From the NCBI GenBank assembly GCA_037974665.1, contig CM075764.1:119288325-119352324 (forward strand): 64,000 nucleotides of DNA, in the 5' to 3' direction. Positions 11,920 to 22,529 of this stretch are shown here, one piece after another. Under the pieces are notes generated by a model. The model saw nothing but the letters and a program-made list of their open reading frames with translations, was not told the DNA's origin and did no database searches. The position numbers and the translations under genes are program-made. Numbering within the stretch: position 1 is the stretch's first letter; every line of letters begins with the position of its first letter. The stretch comes from Ehretia macrophylla (lineage: Eukaryota; Streptophyta; Magnoliopsida; Boraginales; Ehretiaceae).

Positions 11920-13560
11920 ATGGCAAGCTCATCAATGTCTAATATAGTTGAAGGACAATTTTCCTCTAGACCACCATTGTTTAATGGAACAAACTATTAT
12001 TTTTGGAAAACTAGGATAAGAATCTATATTCTAGCAAATGACATAAGAGTTTGGAATGTGATAAAAAATAAACCAACCAATCCTACTTTAACTAAAAAGG
12101 AAGGAGAACAAAGTATCACTGTCCCTAAATTGGAAAAAGACTATAATGATGATGATTTCAAAATGTGTGAAAGAAACTTTAAAGCTATGAACATGTTATA
12201 TCTTGCTTTAGATTCAAATGAGTTCAACAAAATTTCCGGATGCAAAAGTGCTAAAGAAATTTGGGATCAATTAGAAGTCACATATGAGAGAACTAACCAA
12301 GTTAAAGAAACTAGAATAAACATGCTTGTTCATAAATATGAAATGTTCAAAATGTCCTTTGATGAAAATATTGAACAAATATTTTCTAGATTTACCGATA
12401 TTGTTAATGCTCTAAAATCTCTTGGAAAAGAGTATTCTAACGAAGAATTGGTAGAAAAAGTTATTTGAAGCTTAACCGAGCCATGGGAAGCTAAAGTAAC
12501 GGCTATTGAGGAAGCTAGAAACCTCAAAACTTTCACTCTTAGTGAACTTATGGGATCTCTTATAAGCCATGAGTTGAAGAAGAAGGACCGAGAAGAAGAA
12601 AAAATAAATAACAAGAAGTCATTTGCACTTCTTGCATCAAATGCTTACTCAAGTGATTAAGAGGAAGAAAACAAGGAAGATGATGATGAGATAGCTCTTC
12701 TTACAAGGAACTTTAAGAAATTTCTCAAATTCAAAAAGTTAAGCAAAGCTCCTTACAATAAGTTTATGAACAAAGGGATAAACAAACCAAAAGAAGAAGG
12801 AAGATGTTTCAATTGTGACAAGACGGGTCACATAAAAGTAAATTGTCCAAAACCAATCAAAACTAAGGGAGGAAAAGCTTTGAAAGCAACATACGTTGAT
12901 GACGATACATCAACCAGTGAAGAAAGCGAAAATGAAGAAGTGGCAAACATCGTTTGTCTTATGACAAAAGAGGATGATGAGGTATGTTCTCCTTTTAACT
13001 CCGAATATTACTTTTCTAGCTCATTAATTGATAATGAATGTTCTTTTGAAGAATTACAATATGAATTTTCTAAAATGCATGATAGTTTTGAAATTACAAT
13101 TATCAAGATACATGAACTTCAAAAGGAAAATAATACCTTAAAAGAAGAAAATAAGTTGTTTGAAAAAGATCGAAATTGTGCTCATGAAAAGGCACTTAAG
13201 ATTCATTTTGAAAATGATAATCTTCAAACAAAAATTGAAAAGCTTGAAAAATAAAATCAAGGATTAAATGGAAGCCTAGTAAGATTTACAAAAGGAAAAG
13301 AAAATCTTGATAAAATGCTTGGCTCACAAAAAATGTCTTTTGATAAAAGTGGAATAGGATATGAACCTTCTTCAAAACAAAAATCTCTAAAAAGTTATTT
13401 TGTAAAAGCATCATCTTCTACAAATGAAGTATCAACATCAAAAGGATTTCAAAAAGCATGCACCTATTGTGAAAAACAAGGTCACATAACATCACATTGT
13501 AAATTTCGCAATATTGTAGGTAGAGACTCTAAAATTTCTTCTTGGTTTAAACCAAAATGA
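11920..13560 (+). pseudogene. gag: SIRE-like gag
   Basis: One frame runs 1.64 kb from MASSSMSNIVEGQ. The N-terminal half is a copia gag (UBN2-like) domain with PPLFNGTNYYFWKTRIRIYI, an AKEIWDQLEVTYE block and FSRFTDIVNALKSLGKEY. Two CCHC zinc knuckles follow: CFNCDKTGHIKVNC near 12806 and CTYCEKQGHITSHC near 13460. Between them is an acidic coiled-coil stretch (KENNTLKEENKLFEKD). In-frame stops at 12466 (TGA where related proteins have Arg), 12658 (TAA) and 13252 (TAA) break it without any frameshift. The gag polyprotein would form the particle and bind RNA. Confidence 0.9.
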
Positions 13561-13660
13561 ATTATTAAATGTGCTAAAAGTCAATACTAACAATATAGGA
13601 CCCAATAGAATTTGGGGACCTAAATTTTGTTTTTATATATAGGTTACCCTAAGGATGAAC

Positions 13661-14887
13661 TATGAAGAAAATTGGGTCATTGATAGTGGATGTTTAAGAC
13701 ATATGACCGGTGATCCATCTATTTTCTATGAGCCTATCAACAAAATACAAAGGTTTTGTGAGCTTTGAAAATAATGAGAAAGGTAAAATTATTGGTAAAG
13801 GTAGCATTGTAAATAAAAATAATATATCTATCCATGATGTGCTACTTGTGAAAGGATTGCAACATAATTTGCTAAGTGTAAGTCAACTATGTGATAATAA
13901 TTATCTAGTCGAATTTAAATCATCATGTTGCATCATTTTTGATAAAATGAAAAATGTGTTGTTTATTGCAAATAGATATGAAAATGTCTATATCATTGAC
14001 TTTGAAAGTATATCATGCCAAAATATTGATTGTTTAATCACAACAAATGAAAGTTCTTGGTTATGGCATAAAAGATTAGGACATATTAGCATGGATCTAC
14101 TTGGTAAACTTTCTCTAAAGGATCTTGTCAAAGGCCTTCCTAAGACCAAGTTTGAAAAATATCATTTATGTGATGCATGTCAATTTGGAAAACAACATAA
14201 TGTATCTTTCAAAACCATTAGTCATGTGACCACATCAAAAGCTTTACAAAAACTTCATATGGACCTTTTTGGACCAATGGATATAATAAGTCTTCGAGGA
14301 TCTAGATATGTTTTTGTTATTGTTGATGATTATACTAGATACACATGGGTCATGTTTCTTGCTCTCAAAAGTGATGCTTTCAATGAGTTTGCAAAATTCT
14401 GTAAAAGAGTGCAAAAGGAGAAAGGATAATACATTTCATGCATTCATAGTGATCAATGCACGAAATTCATAAATGCATCTTTTGTGGAATTATGTGAACA
14501 AAATGGCATTGAGCATAACTTTTTGGCTCTTAGAACTCCTCAACAAAATGGGGTTGTTGAAAGGAAAAACCGAACTCTACAAGAAATGACAAGAAAAATG
14601 TTGAAAGAAAACAACTTGTCTACATACTTTTGAGGAGAAGCTGTCAATACGGCTTGCTATGTTTTAAATAGAGTTTTAATTAGACTTTCTCTCAAGAAAA
14701 CTCCATATGATCTATGGAAAGGACGTACTCCAAATATTTCACATTTTAAAGTTTTTGGATGTAAATGCTTCATCTTAAATAACAAAGATCATCTTGGGAA
14801 GTTTGATTCAAAATCCGATGAAGGTATTTTTATTGGTTATTCTTCTAGAAGCAAGGCATATCGAGTTACAATAAAAGAACCTCGGTA
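13661..14887 (+). pseudogene. SIRE-like protease and integrase
   Basis: The aspartic protease active site VIDSGCLRHMTGD is at about 13676-13714; a frameshift near 13740 then joins a 240-codon frame. The GAG-pre-integrase zinc region follows, with LWHKRLGHIS and CDACQFGK. The integrase core shows all three catalytic acids: D in HMDLFGPM (about 14257), D in IHSDQCTKF (about 14450) and E in GVVERKNRTLQEM (about 14560). In-frame stops at about 14428 and 14631 (the latter fits TGG to TGA in YFWGEA) and loss of frame after 14887 inactivate it. Confidence 0.88.
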
Positions 14888-15427
14888 ATTGAGGAATCTA
14901 TACATATTAATTTTGATGAAACTAACCACTTTATGTCAAGAAAAGATGAAAATGATGATGTAAGCTTTTAACAAGTTGAAGAACAAGGTCAACCTATTTC
15001 TACAAGTGAAGAAGGTAATACATCCACAAGTAATCTAATTGATACTCCAATTGAGGAAGAACAACCAACATCAAATGATCAAATCATATCAACAAATCAA
15101 GATCTTCCAAAATGTTGAAAATTTGTCAAAAATCATCCAAATGATCAAATCCTCAGAGATCTATCACAAGGTGTAAGAACTCGTTCCAATCTAAATACTT
15201 TTTGTGAACATGTTACTTTTATATCTCAAATTGAACCTAAGAATATAAAAGAAGCATTATTGGATGATGATTGGATTATTGCTATGCAAGAAGAGCTTAA
15301 TCAATTCCAAAGAAATCAAGTTTGGACCTTAGTTGAAAGACCTAGTAATTACCCGATTATTAGTACAAAATTGGTTTTCTGAAACAAACTAGATAAATCT
15401 AATAATGTAACTAGAAATAAGGCTAGA
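14888..15427 (+). pseudogene. SIRE-like linker and N-terminal reverse transcriptase region
   Basis: Acidic, threonine/serine-rich linker sequence typical of copia polyproteins between integrase and reverse transcriptase is spread over more than one frame. From about 15240 the start of the copia reverse transcriptase is recognisable (ALLDDDWIIAMQEELNQFQ, then VWTLVERPSNYP). A TGA at about 15380 replaces the usual Arg of the WVFRNK motif, which fits CGA to TGA. Confidence 0.75.
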
Positions 15428-16735
15428 TTGGTTGCACAAGGGTATAATCAAGAAGAAGGAATAGACTATGAAGAAACCTTTGCACCGGTAGCTCGACTTG
15501 AATCCATTCAAATGTTGCTAGCATTTGCATGTTTTATGAACTTCAAACTTTATCAAATGGATGTCAAAAGTGCTTTCTTAAATGGTTATCTTCAAGAAGA
15601 AGTTTATGTTGAACAACCACCCGGTTTTGAAAATACAAATCTATCAAGTCATGTGTTCAAACTTCAAAAAGCTCTTTATAGACTTAAACAAGCACCTAGG
15701 GCATGGTATAATAGATTAAGTAATTATCTACTTGATAATGGTTCTTATAGAGGTAAAATAGACTCTACATTATTTGTAAAAAGAAAAGCTAAAGATATCT
15801 TGCTCGTTCAAATATATGTTGATGATATTATCTTTGGTGCTACTAACGAATCCCTTTGCAAGTATTTTTCTGAATGTATGCATAAAGAATTTGAAATGAG
15901 CATGATGGGAGAATTAAATTTCTTCCTTGGACTTCAAATCAAACAAACAAAGGAAGAGATCTTCATAAATCAAGCCAAGTACATTAAGGAACTCATCAAG
16001 ATGTTCGGGTTTAAAATTGCAAAAGAAATGAGCACTCCTATGGGAACGTCAATCAAGCTTGACAAAGATGAAAAAGGTAAATCGGTTGATGAAAAATAAT
16101 ATCGATGTATGATCGGAAGCCTTCTCTATTTAACTACCTCAAGACCTGATATTATGTTTTCTGTGTGCTTATGTGCTCGTTTCCAATCTTCTCCTAGAGA
16201 ATCACACTTAAATGTTGTAAAAAGGATTATTAGATACCTTAAAGGTACTATTGATTTAGGACTTCTTTACGCTAAAGGCACATCTTTCGAACTTTTGGGA
16301 TATTCCGATGCCGATTATGCAGGTTATAAAATTGATAGAAAAAGCACTAGTGGTAGTTGTCAATTTCTAGGACATGCTTTAGTTTCATGGTCTAGCAAGA
16401 AACAACATAGTGTGACTCTTTCAACAGCTGAAGCTGAGTATGTAGCTATGGGTTGTTGAGTTGCAAAAATTCTTTAGATGAAACAAACTTTGTTTCACTT
16501 TGGTCTAGAATATGATCGTATGCCGATCAAATGTGATAATACAAGTGCTATAAGTCCATCAAAGAATCCAATTCTACATTCTAGAACTAAGCATATCAAA
16601 ATTCGTCATCATTTTCTAAGAGATTATGTGCAAAAAGGTGATATTGAACTTGAATTTGTTGATTCTTTGCATCAATTGGCTGATATTTTTACAAAATCAT
16701 TGCATGAAAATCAAATTTGTGCTATTAGACGATAA
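15428..16735 (+). pseudogene. pol: SIRE-like reverse transcriptase and RNase H
   Basis: The frame continues from [20 protein letters not shown] through the copia RT blocks: [23 protein letters not shown], and the catalytic YVDD in [10 protein letters not shown] near 15810-15840. RNase H follows with GYSDADYAG (D), STSGSCQFLG, STAEAEYVAMG (E) and KCDNTSAI (D), ending QLADIFTKSLHE. All these catalytic residues are present. In-frame stops at about 16097, 16457, 16475 and the terminal 16733 divide it; the stop at 16475 fits a Trp to stop change. Apart from stops the frame is continuous for 1.3 kb. Confidence 0.92.
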
Positions 16736-16797
16736 TTAGGAATATTTTGGGTCACTTGATTTTTGAAAATTTGTATTTTTTTTCAGAAAATAGGGGA

Positions 16798-16930
16798 TTC
16801 GGGCGTTACTACATTCATCCGGTCGACCGGATGAAGCATGTAACGACCGGATATTGCGCCACTGCCGGGCGTTACTGCCCTCATCCGGGTGCCCGAATCA
16901 ATGGCTTAGCGCCTGGATCGTGCTGATAAG
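16798..16930 (+). repeat. Internal copy of the LTR palindrome module
   Basis: Between pol and the extra ORF lies a copy of the module also found in both LTRs: GGGCGTTACT, then a perfect 22-nt palindrome at 16814-16835 whose 20-nt core is TCATCCGGTCGACCGGATGA, then further GGGCGTTACTG and CATCCGG half sites. It could form a hairpin in RNA or be a protein-binding site. No function can be stated. Confidence 0.8.
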
Positions 16931-17194
16931 AGCATGTTTTTGGCCTCATTCTTTCAAAAATTCTCCTACTCAACGTCAAATTCTCTCAATCCCTCTCAAT
17001 CTCTTCTATTTCAACTCATCAAATCCACAAATTGATTCACAACACATATTTATCATCAAATCTTTGTTTTTGCATCATCAAACTCTTCAAAATCTTCAAA
17101 AGAAAAGCTTTGAACTCCTTTGCTCATAAGGTGTTTGACGAATTTCCTCAAAGAAATTTTTTTCTTACAAGCTTCAATATCTTGCAAATTCTCA

Positions 17195-18262
17195 ATGGCA
17201 CCACAAAGAGCTGACTCTAGGAAGAGCAAACAAGGAGAATCTTCATCATCCGGGCCTCAAATCATTGATAATCCCGATGCCTTTCCTCAACAAAACATCT
17301 TATGGGGTAAGACTTTGAACCCTCCTACATTACTTAATGGAACTAGAATTTTGAGGATTTTCGATGCTCAAGGTTGGTTACCTATGCTATGTTTCGTAAA
17401 TAAGGGTTGTACCTCTTGGATTCGTGAATTTTACTTATATGCAAATCTAGACTTTAAGACCATGAAATTGTAAAGTCAAGTTAAGGGTAGGGTGTTAAAA
17501 TTTACTGCTAGTGATATTGCTCAAGCTTTCAGAATTCCAAATCAATGAACTAAGCTTTATTCTTACAAGGGCATGCCAGAAGGCATTCATAAGGATCTTG
17601 AAAAACGGGTAATAGATTTCCTTTGGGACGGAACAGGGCAAAATAGCACTTGATATCCTAAGAAAAAGGAAATTACCCCTGAAAAGAAGCTTCTATTTTA
17701 CATCCTTCATGAAGTCATTATTCCTAGGGAAGTCAAGGATGGTTCTATTCTGAAATTTACTGCCTTGTTGATGTATCTGATGTTTGAGGCAAAAAGAATC
17801 AATCTTCCACACATCATTATCAACCACATTGTCCATACTGAGCAAGCAGAAAACCAACTTGCTTATGGGGTGCCCTTAACACATCTTCTTGACTCTTTAG
17901 ATATTCCCCATGATCAAGAGTTTGAGTCTATAAGTGCTAGATCTTATCTTCTAAATCATACTAGCATCTCTCGTCAAAAGTTGAAGCTTCATAACAACCA
18001 AGTTCTTGATGCTCATGAGGATACAAACGGTGATACTATTGTGTATGAATCTCTTGATATTGATCCCGATCCCTTCAAAGATCCAATAGAATGACAAGGC
18101 ACTGGTCGAGGTGGAGCTGGTAGTTCTCGCAGAGCTGGATCATCTTCTTCTCAATCCTCCACACATGATGAAATCATTGCTTGCCTGGATGCACAAGATG
18201 CTCATTTGGATCGTATGGAGCAGATGTTGAAAGCATTACATGACAACCATCTTGGTTCTTAG
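17195..18262 (+). pseudogene. Envelope-position extra ORF of the SIRE-like element
   Basis: One frame of about 355 codons starts MAPQRADSRKSKQGESSSSG. It contains WIREFYLYANLDF, then RVLKFTASDIAQAFRIPN, then YILHEVIIPREVKDGSILKF, and a glutamine/serine-rich C-terminus with DRMEQMLKALHD. The pattern resembles the plant transposon protein domain found in the extra ORF of some plant retroelements rather than a membrane envelope protein. I see no signal peptide or clear membrane segment. In-frame stops at 17471, 17546, 17651 and 18092 make it a pseudogene. SIRE elements are known for an ORF in this place; its role is unproven. Confidence 0.72.
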
Positions 18263-18672
18263 TTTGTGGATGCCTTGAGACCTGTTTTCCTTCAAACAAC
18301 TTTTTAGATTTTATGTTTTACTTGCGTACTCCTTTGCATTTTTTAATCTTGTTTTAACATTGATTGGATACTTTGATTTGCTTCTTTAATGCTTCAATTG
18401 TTTTTTGGTTTTAAATCCTCTTATGCTTATTTGCTCTTCTATGGTTTATTATCTATATTTTGTTGATGTCAAATGGGGGGAGAAAAAGAATATTGAAATC
18501 TAGCATGAAAATACTTATATATGGTTGAATGACTATATATTCAGGGGAAGCTTGTTTTTCATGTGCAAGCAAATGATTCAATCAAGCACAAATTGAGGGG
18601 GAGACCTTAAATCTTGTTTGATTTTCCAAATTCTACTATTTCATGTTTTTAAATTTCAATGTTTTGTCATCA
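18263..18672 (+). other. 3' untranslated region of the SIRE-like element
   Basis: This T-rich noncoding stretch lies between the extra ORF and the purine tract. It contains repeated G-run and A-rich spots (GGGGGGAGAAAAAG near 18475 and AGGGGGAGACC near 18595). These resemble the true purine tract and could act as internal plus-strand primers. No gene is seen. Confidence 0.6.
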
Positions 18673-18688
18673 TAAAAAAGGGGGAGAT
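18673..18688 (+). other. Polypurine tract of the SIRE-like element
   Basis: The run AAAAAAGGGGGAGAT ends immediately at the first TG of the 3' LTR, as expected for the plus-strand DNA primer. Confidence 0.9.
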
Positions 18689-20445
18689 TGTTGGCCTGAA
18701 AAGCTTATAATCTTTATTTTGATAATAACAAAACATCTTAATTGTGATTTAAGAATTCTTATTTGTATCTTGGGTAAGTTATTCAAGTTCATCAACACAT
18801 GATTGTCCCAAGCAAAACCCACATCAACTTGTTCATTTAAAAGGATCAAATGCTAGCTTTGAAACTATTGGATCAAAGTCAAAGCCCAAAATGTATTCTT
18901 ATATCTTGTCTCATTCAAATGAAGTCTCTCATGAGGAATCAAGCTATGAATACCTGAAGAAAAAGACTTGTCAACTCAAAGAAATGAAGTTGAATATTCG
19001 ACGATAAAAAGAGAGTTACAAGGAAGGAGACGTGACAACATAAGGGGTACCAGCATTAAAAACGTTGTTTGCCTAAGTATGACTTGTGTAGCTCATAATT
19101 TCTCCAAAAAGGTTTTTCATAAAAGATTTTCTATTTGCAAAATATCCTTTGAATATATATTTTCAAAAAGGTCATTACAAACTCATCTTTGAAAAACAAG
19201 ACTTTTGGGATTTCAAACTCTTGTGACATAAAAATTGTTCTATATCTTTTTAAGAGTTTTTGAAAATGTTTTGAGATGTTAAAAATGCTAGAAATACTTT
19301 TTTATAAGTGCCCTCAAAAGTGCCCAAAAACTTTATTATTTAACAAATTGTTTTGGGGCTTAAAAAGGTCACTTTTCAGCATTTTAAGCATCCGGGCATT
19401 ACTAGTTTCATCCGGTCGACCGGATGAAGACCACAACGCCCAGCAGAGAACTCTGGTTTGGGCGTTACCTACCCCATCCGGTCGACCAGATGAAGGGCTC
19501 GGATGAAGCTAGTAACGCCCGGCAGAGAGCTCTGGTCCGGGCATTACCTACCCCATCCGGTCAACCGGATGAAGGGCTCAGCTACTGGATGGCTTAATGA
19601 GAAAATTTGGGATTTTTGTATTATATCCGTTTTGTGTCTAACTTTTTTCTCTTTTTAAGTCATGCTCTCTCACCATCTCAAATATATCTCCAAGCCTTAA
19701 TCTTCCGATTCTTAAGCTAATTCAAAGAGCTTTTCATATCATTTTAATTGAGAAATCTTAAGCTATCATTTTCATATCTTTGAGCATTCAAAGTATTCTT
19801 CAATTGTAATATCAAACTCAAATAGGAGTTGCAATTGTCATTCATTTTATCACACAATCTTTGTAATACACTCTTTCACATAGATTGAGAGAATCATTGT
19901 GAGAAAAAGTATTGTAATCTTTTGTGGACTTAAAAGAAGAGAGGATAGTAGGTTAAGATTCACCTACACTTGAAGGAGCTTATGTAACTCTTGTGGACTT
20001 AAGAATAATTGTAGTTGGTTTTTGCTTCACCAACATTTGAAGAAGCATCTTAGTGAAGAGTTGTTAAATCCTAAGGGAAGGGAAGACCTTAGGTGGTGGA
20101 CTAGGCCTCCGGGAGTGCGAATCACTTGAAAATTATCGTGTTTGATTTCTCTTACTTTACTCTCTTTATTTTCAAGTCATTTACCTTCGTGTGAATATTG
20201 CTCATATTAATTGTTTGATAATTGTTGAGTTATCTATTTGGAATTTATTTTTGAAATTCTAATTGCTTATCTAGTGTTATATACTTGTGTGTTCACTAAG
20301 TGTTTGATAAATTGCCTACAAGAACTTCTAGAGTATTATCATCTTTCACTAGACATTATTTCCGCATCAAGAATTTTTTAATTTCTTAACCTTGCCAAAC
20401 AACCTAATTTACCCCCCCTCCCTCTTAGGTTATCAAGGACCAACA
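18689..20445 (+). repeat. 3' LTR of the SIRE-like element
   Basis: This 1,757-bp LTR is about 80 bp longer than its 5' partner. The excess comes from a local tandem duplication at about 19420-19580 of the GGATGAAG...CGCCCGGCAGAGA...CATCCGGTC module. A perfect 22-nt palindrome lies at 19407-19428. It ends CCAACA before the AAGAC target duplication. Confidence 0.93.
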
Positions 20446-20454
20446 AAGACTAAC

Positions 20455-21608
20455 CCTCCGTTTGACCCTCATCCTCGTCATCTGATTCAGGAAGCAGGCC
20501 GGGGTGTGATTGGGTCAAATTGGGTTCCCGACCAAACAACTTGGACTTCCAAATCTGGTCCCACTTAAGGACGGACATGATATCTATCAACTGGTTAGGG
20601 CCCGGCTTAAGTTCTTCTACGTCATTCGCTTCCGAGTCAAACAATGTAGGAGGATCATTGAGCTTCTTCCTCAGGGACGGGGTCCACTCCCTCCTACACC
20701 TCGTGTTGACCGAGCACTCTACCCAGTAGTACTTGTTGTGCCGATCCTTGTTAGATGACTTCCACTTGGTGAAAAGGGCTAGCTCATTCTTAGCTGCAAA
20801 ATGAAACCACCCGGCTGCTTGGGACTGGCTTTACAGGTGTAGAAGTATCTAAAGAAGGTAAGGGTCAGTTTCACACCCACCTCTCGACAGTACACATAGA
20901 ATGCCACGACCATAGCCCAGCCATTAGGGGCTACTTGGCCCGGATTGAGCTAAAAAAAATCCAACATAGAAGTCACGAAGTGGGGGGTGAGGGGGGGAAG
21001 TTGGATCAGGTCAAAAGCTAAATCATAAATTGTGAAATGGCCAGTTGGAGGGTTACAAGCGTGATTAAACCGACTTGGAATCTTCAATCTAAATGTCCAG
21101 TCCACTGACCAGTTCCTCAACCTGCCATTTAGCAACGCCTTGGTTGTGTGGCACTCGCGCCAACAACAGGCAAATAGTTGTTGAATTCTCTTTCCTCTTC
21201 CTGAGGAACCACTTGTTGTGTGAGCACGGGGTGGCAGAGCTACTTTCGCAGCCTCCACGCCCCCGTCTCGCCTCTGAAAGTCTCAACTATGTACTTATGG
21301 GGTATCTCGAGGTCCTTCACTTGATTCAAGGGCGGGCCATTCCTAGCTTCGCCCACCTCATGCAAATCGGACAGAGGGTCCCCTCCAGCCTCCTTTTCCT
21401 CCACCCTACAGACCTTAATGATCTTACATTCCTCGTTACTATCTTTCTGAGCCTGAGTGGGTTTGGATTCTTCCTCTTGGGAGGTACTTGACTCACCATC
21501 GTTCGGGCCCCGCCCTGAGGACGATTCCGAGCTAGCAGGGTCCTCCTCGCCACCCCCATATAATCTAACCTCCTTTTCCTGGGAATCCTCTGACTCCGAC
21601 TCTCCCAT
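20455..21608 (-). pseudogene. Tat antisense gene, exon 1 (gypsy-type transposon domain)
   Basis: Read from the minus strand, the likely start is MGESESEDSQEKEV at 21608. An acidic serine-rich N-terminus leads into a domain with NHACNPPTGHFTIYDLAFD, LNPGQVAPNGWAMVVAFYVY and a later Gly-Phe block. This resembles the putative gypsy-type transposon domain seen in antisense ORFs of Tat elements. At least two frameshifts and stops near 20945 break it. The end GQTEG meets a G|GTTAGT donor at 20454. That phase fits exon 2 at 10080 exactly, giving TEG-MSSAREK across the junction. The intron would have been about 113 bp before the copia element entered it. Confidence 0.72.
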
Positions 21609-22016
21609 TTGTTTAAAAGTGTATGAAATAAAGTATACAGTATCTAAAGAGGGTCGGGACGTACCTAACAAGCATCTAAGGAACAAACTGGAGGTCCCGA
21701 GCTACAATTCCTCTGAGCACACAAATAGCCGAGCTCCTAATTCACCGAGCTTAACTCTCCGAGCTTGAATGTCTCCAAAGGTTATGAGAGCTTAGGGGCG
21801 AAAGGTAAAGTGAATTCTAAAACATTGAAGCCCTATTTATAGACACCAAATATAACCGTCTCGGGAATGTCAAACGTCGCGTCATATCAGAATCGAAGCA
21901 TGACGTGTCGGGTCCACGAGAACAGCACATAGATGACGTGGCACCTATGCCAGGTCGGGAACTCTTAGCTCAAGAACGCATGTCACCCGTCTAGACCCCC
22001 TTCAGATCTCTAGACT

Positions 22017-22027
22017 AAGGAGGGGAA
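22017..22027 (+). other. Polypurine tract of the Tat element
   Basis: AAGGAGGGGAA lies directly before the 3' LTR, one base from its TG, as expected for plus-strand priming. Confidence 0.85.
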
Positions 22028-22028
22028 T

Positions 22029-22524
22029 TGACAGGGGATGTCCCGAGCTGAGAAAGGAATTGCCGGGTCGTGGACCGACCTGAAAACTTGACCCGACCTG
22101 AACCAGACCCAAGTAAATCCCAACGACTACACCAGCCCATCTGATAGGACATAAAGCAAGGCATGCAGCTCGGACCGGCAGGCCACCACTTTATCTGCTG
22201 GGTAATAACCTTGTCCATTGGTCGCACGGCGCGGGCAATCGATAGCGTGTCAGGTAGCAACGCGCATTAATTGCTACCCGAACCCAGACTAGTATAAATA
22301 AAGCTCTACTCCGCATTTATAAAGGTAACCGGTACATTAAATGCTCCCAACAACTACGTTCAGGTCGAGCAATCTAACCATTTCCACGCCCGAGGGGAAA
22401 ATACGGGTCATCACCCCGTTTTTTCCTTCCTTTACTTGTGCAGGTCAGGAATCCAACCCCAAAATTTGAACGCCTCACGAAGTGGATTGCTCGACCTAAA
22501 CTGTCGAAGCTCAGAACCTTAACA
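22029..22524 (+). repeat. 3' LTR of the Tat element
   Basis: The 496-bp LTR begins TGACAGGGGATGTCCC and ends CTTAACA. It is followed by the CTATT target duplication. It differs from the 5' LTR by scattered, mostly transition changes, so the insertion is not recent. Confidence 0.93.
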
Positions 22525-22529
22525 CTATT

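Larger units (their letters stand above)
10190..20445 (+). mobile_element. SIRE-like Ty1/copia retrotransposon, complete but degenerate
   Basis: The 10.3-kb element has LTRs of 1,675 and 1,757 bp starting TGTTGGCCTGAAAAGC and ending CCAACA. Target duplications AAGAC lie at 10185-10189 and 20446-20450. It carries an initiator tRNA-Met primer site, gag, protease, integrase, reverse transcriptase, RNase H in copia order, then an extra envelope-position ORF and a purine tract. Long LTRs and an added ORF 3' of pol are known for the SIRE/Maximus lineage. It sits in an intron of the Tat antisense gene, in the Tat sense orientation. Several in-frame stops make it non-autonomous. Confidence 0.92.
1035..22524 (+). 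mobile_element. Tat-lineage Ty3/gypsy retrotransposon, nested and degenerate
   Basis: The element has two LTRs of 497 and 496 bp that begin TGAC and end in TTAATA or TTAACA, and a CTATT target duplication lies at 1030-1034 and 22525-22529. A primer-binding-like site follows the 5' LTR and a purine tract precedes the 3' LTR. The internal order is gag, reverse transcriptase, RNase H, a second RNase H, integrase, then a long antisense gene. A second RNase H after the first and an extra antisense ORF before the 3' LTR are known traits of Tat-clade elements. About 13 kb of the 21.5 kb is later insertion (4171-6851 and 10190-20445). All coding regions are broken. Confidence 0.9.
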
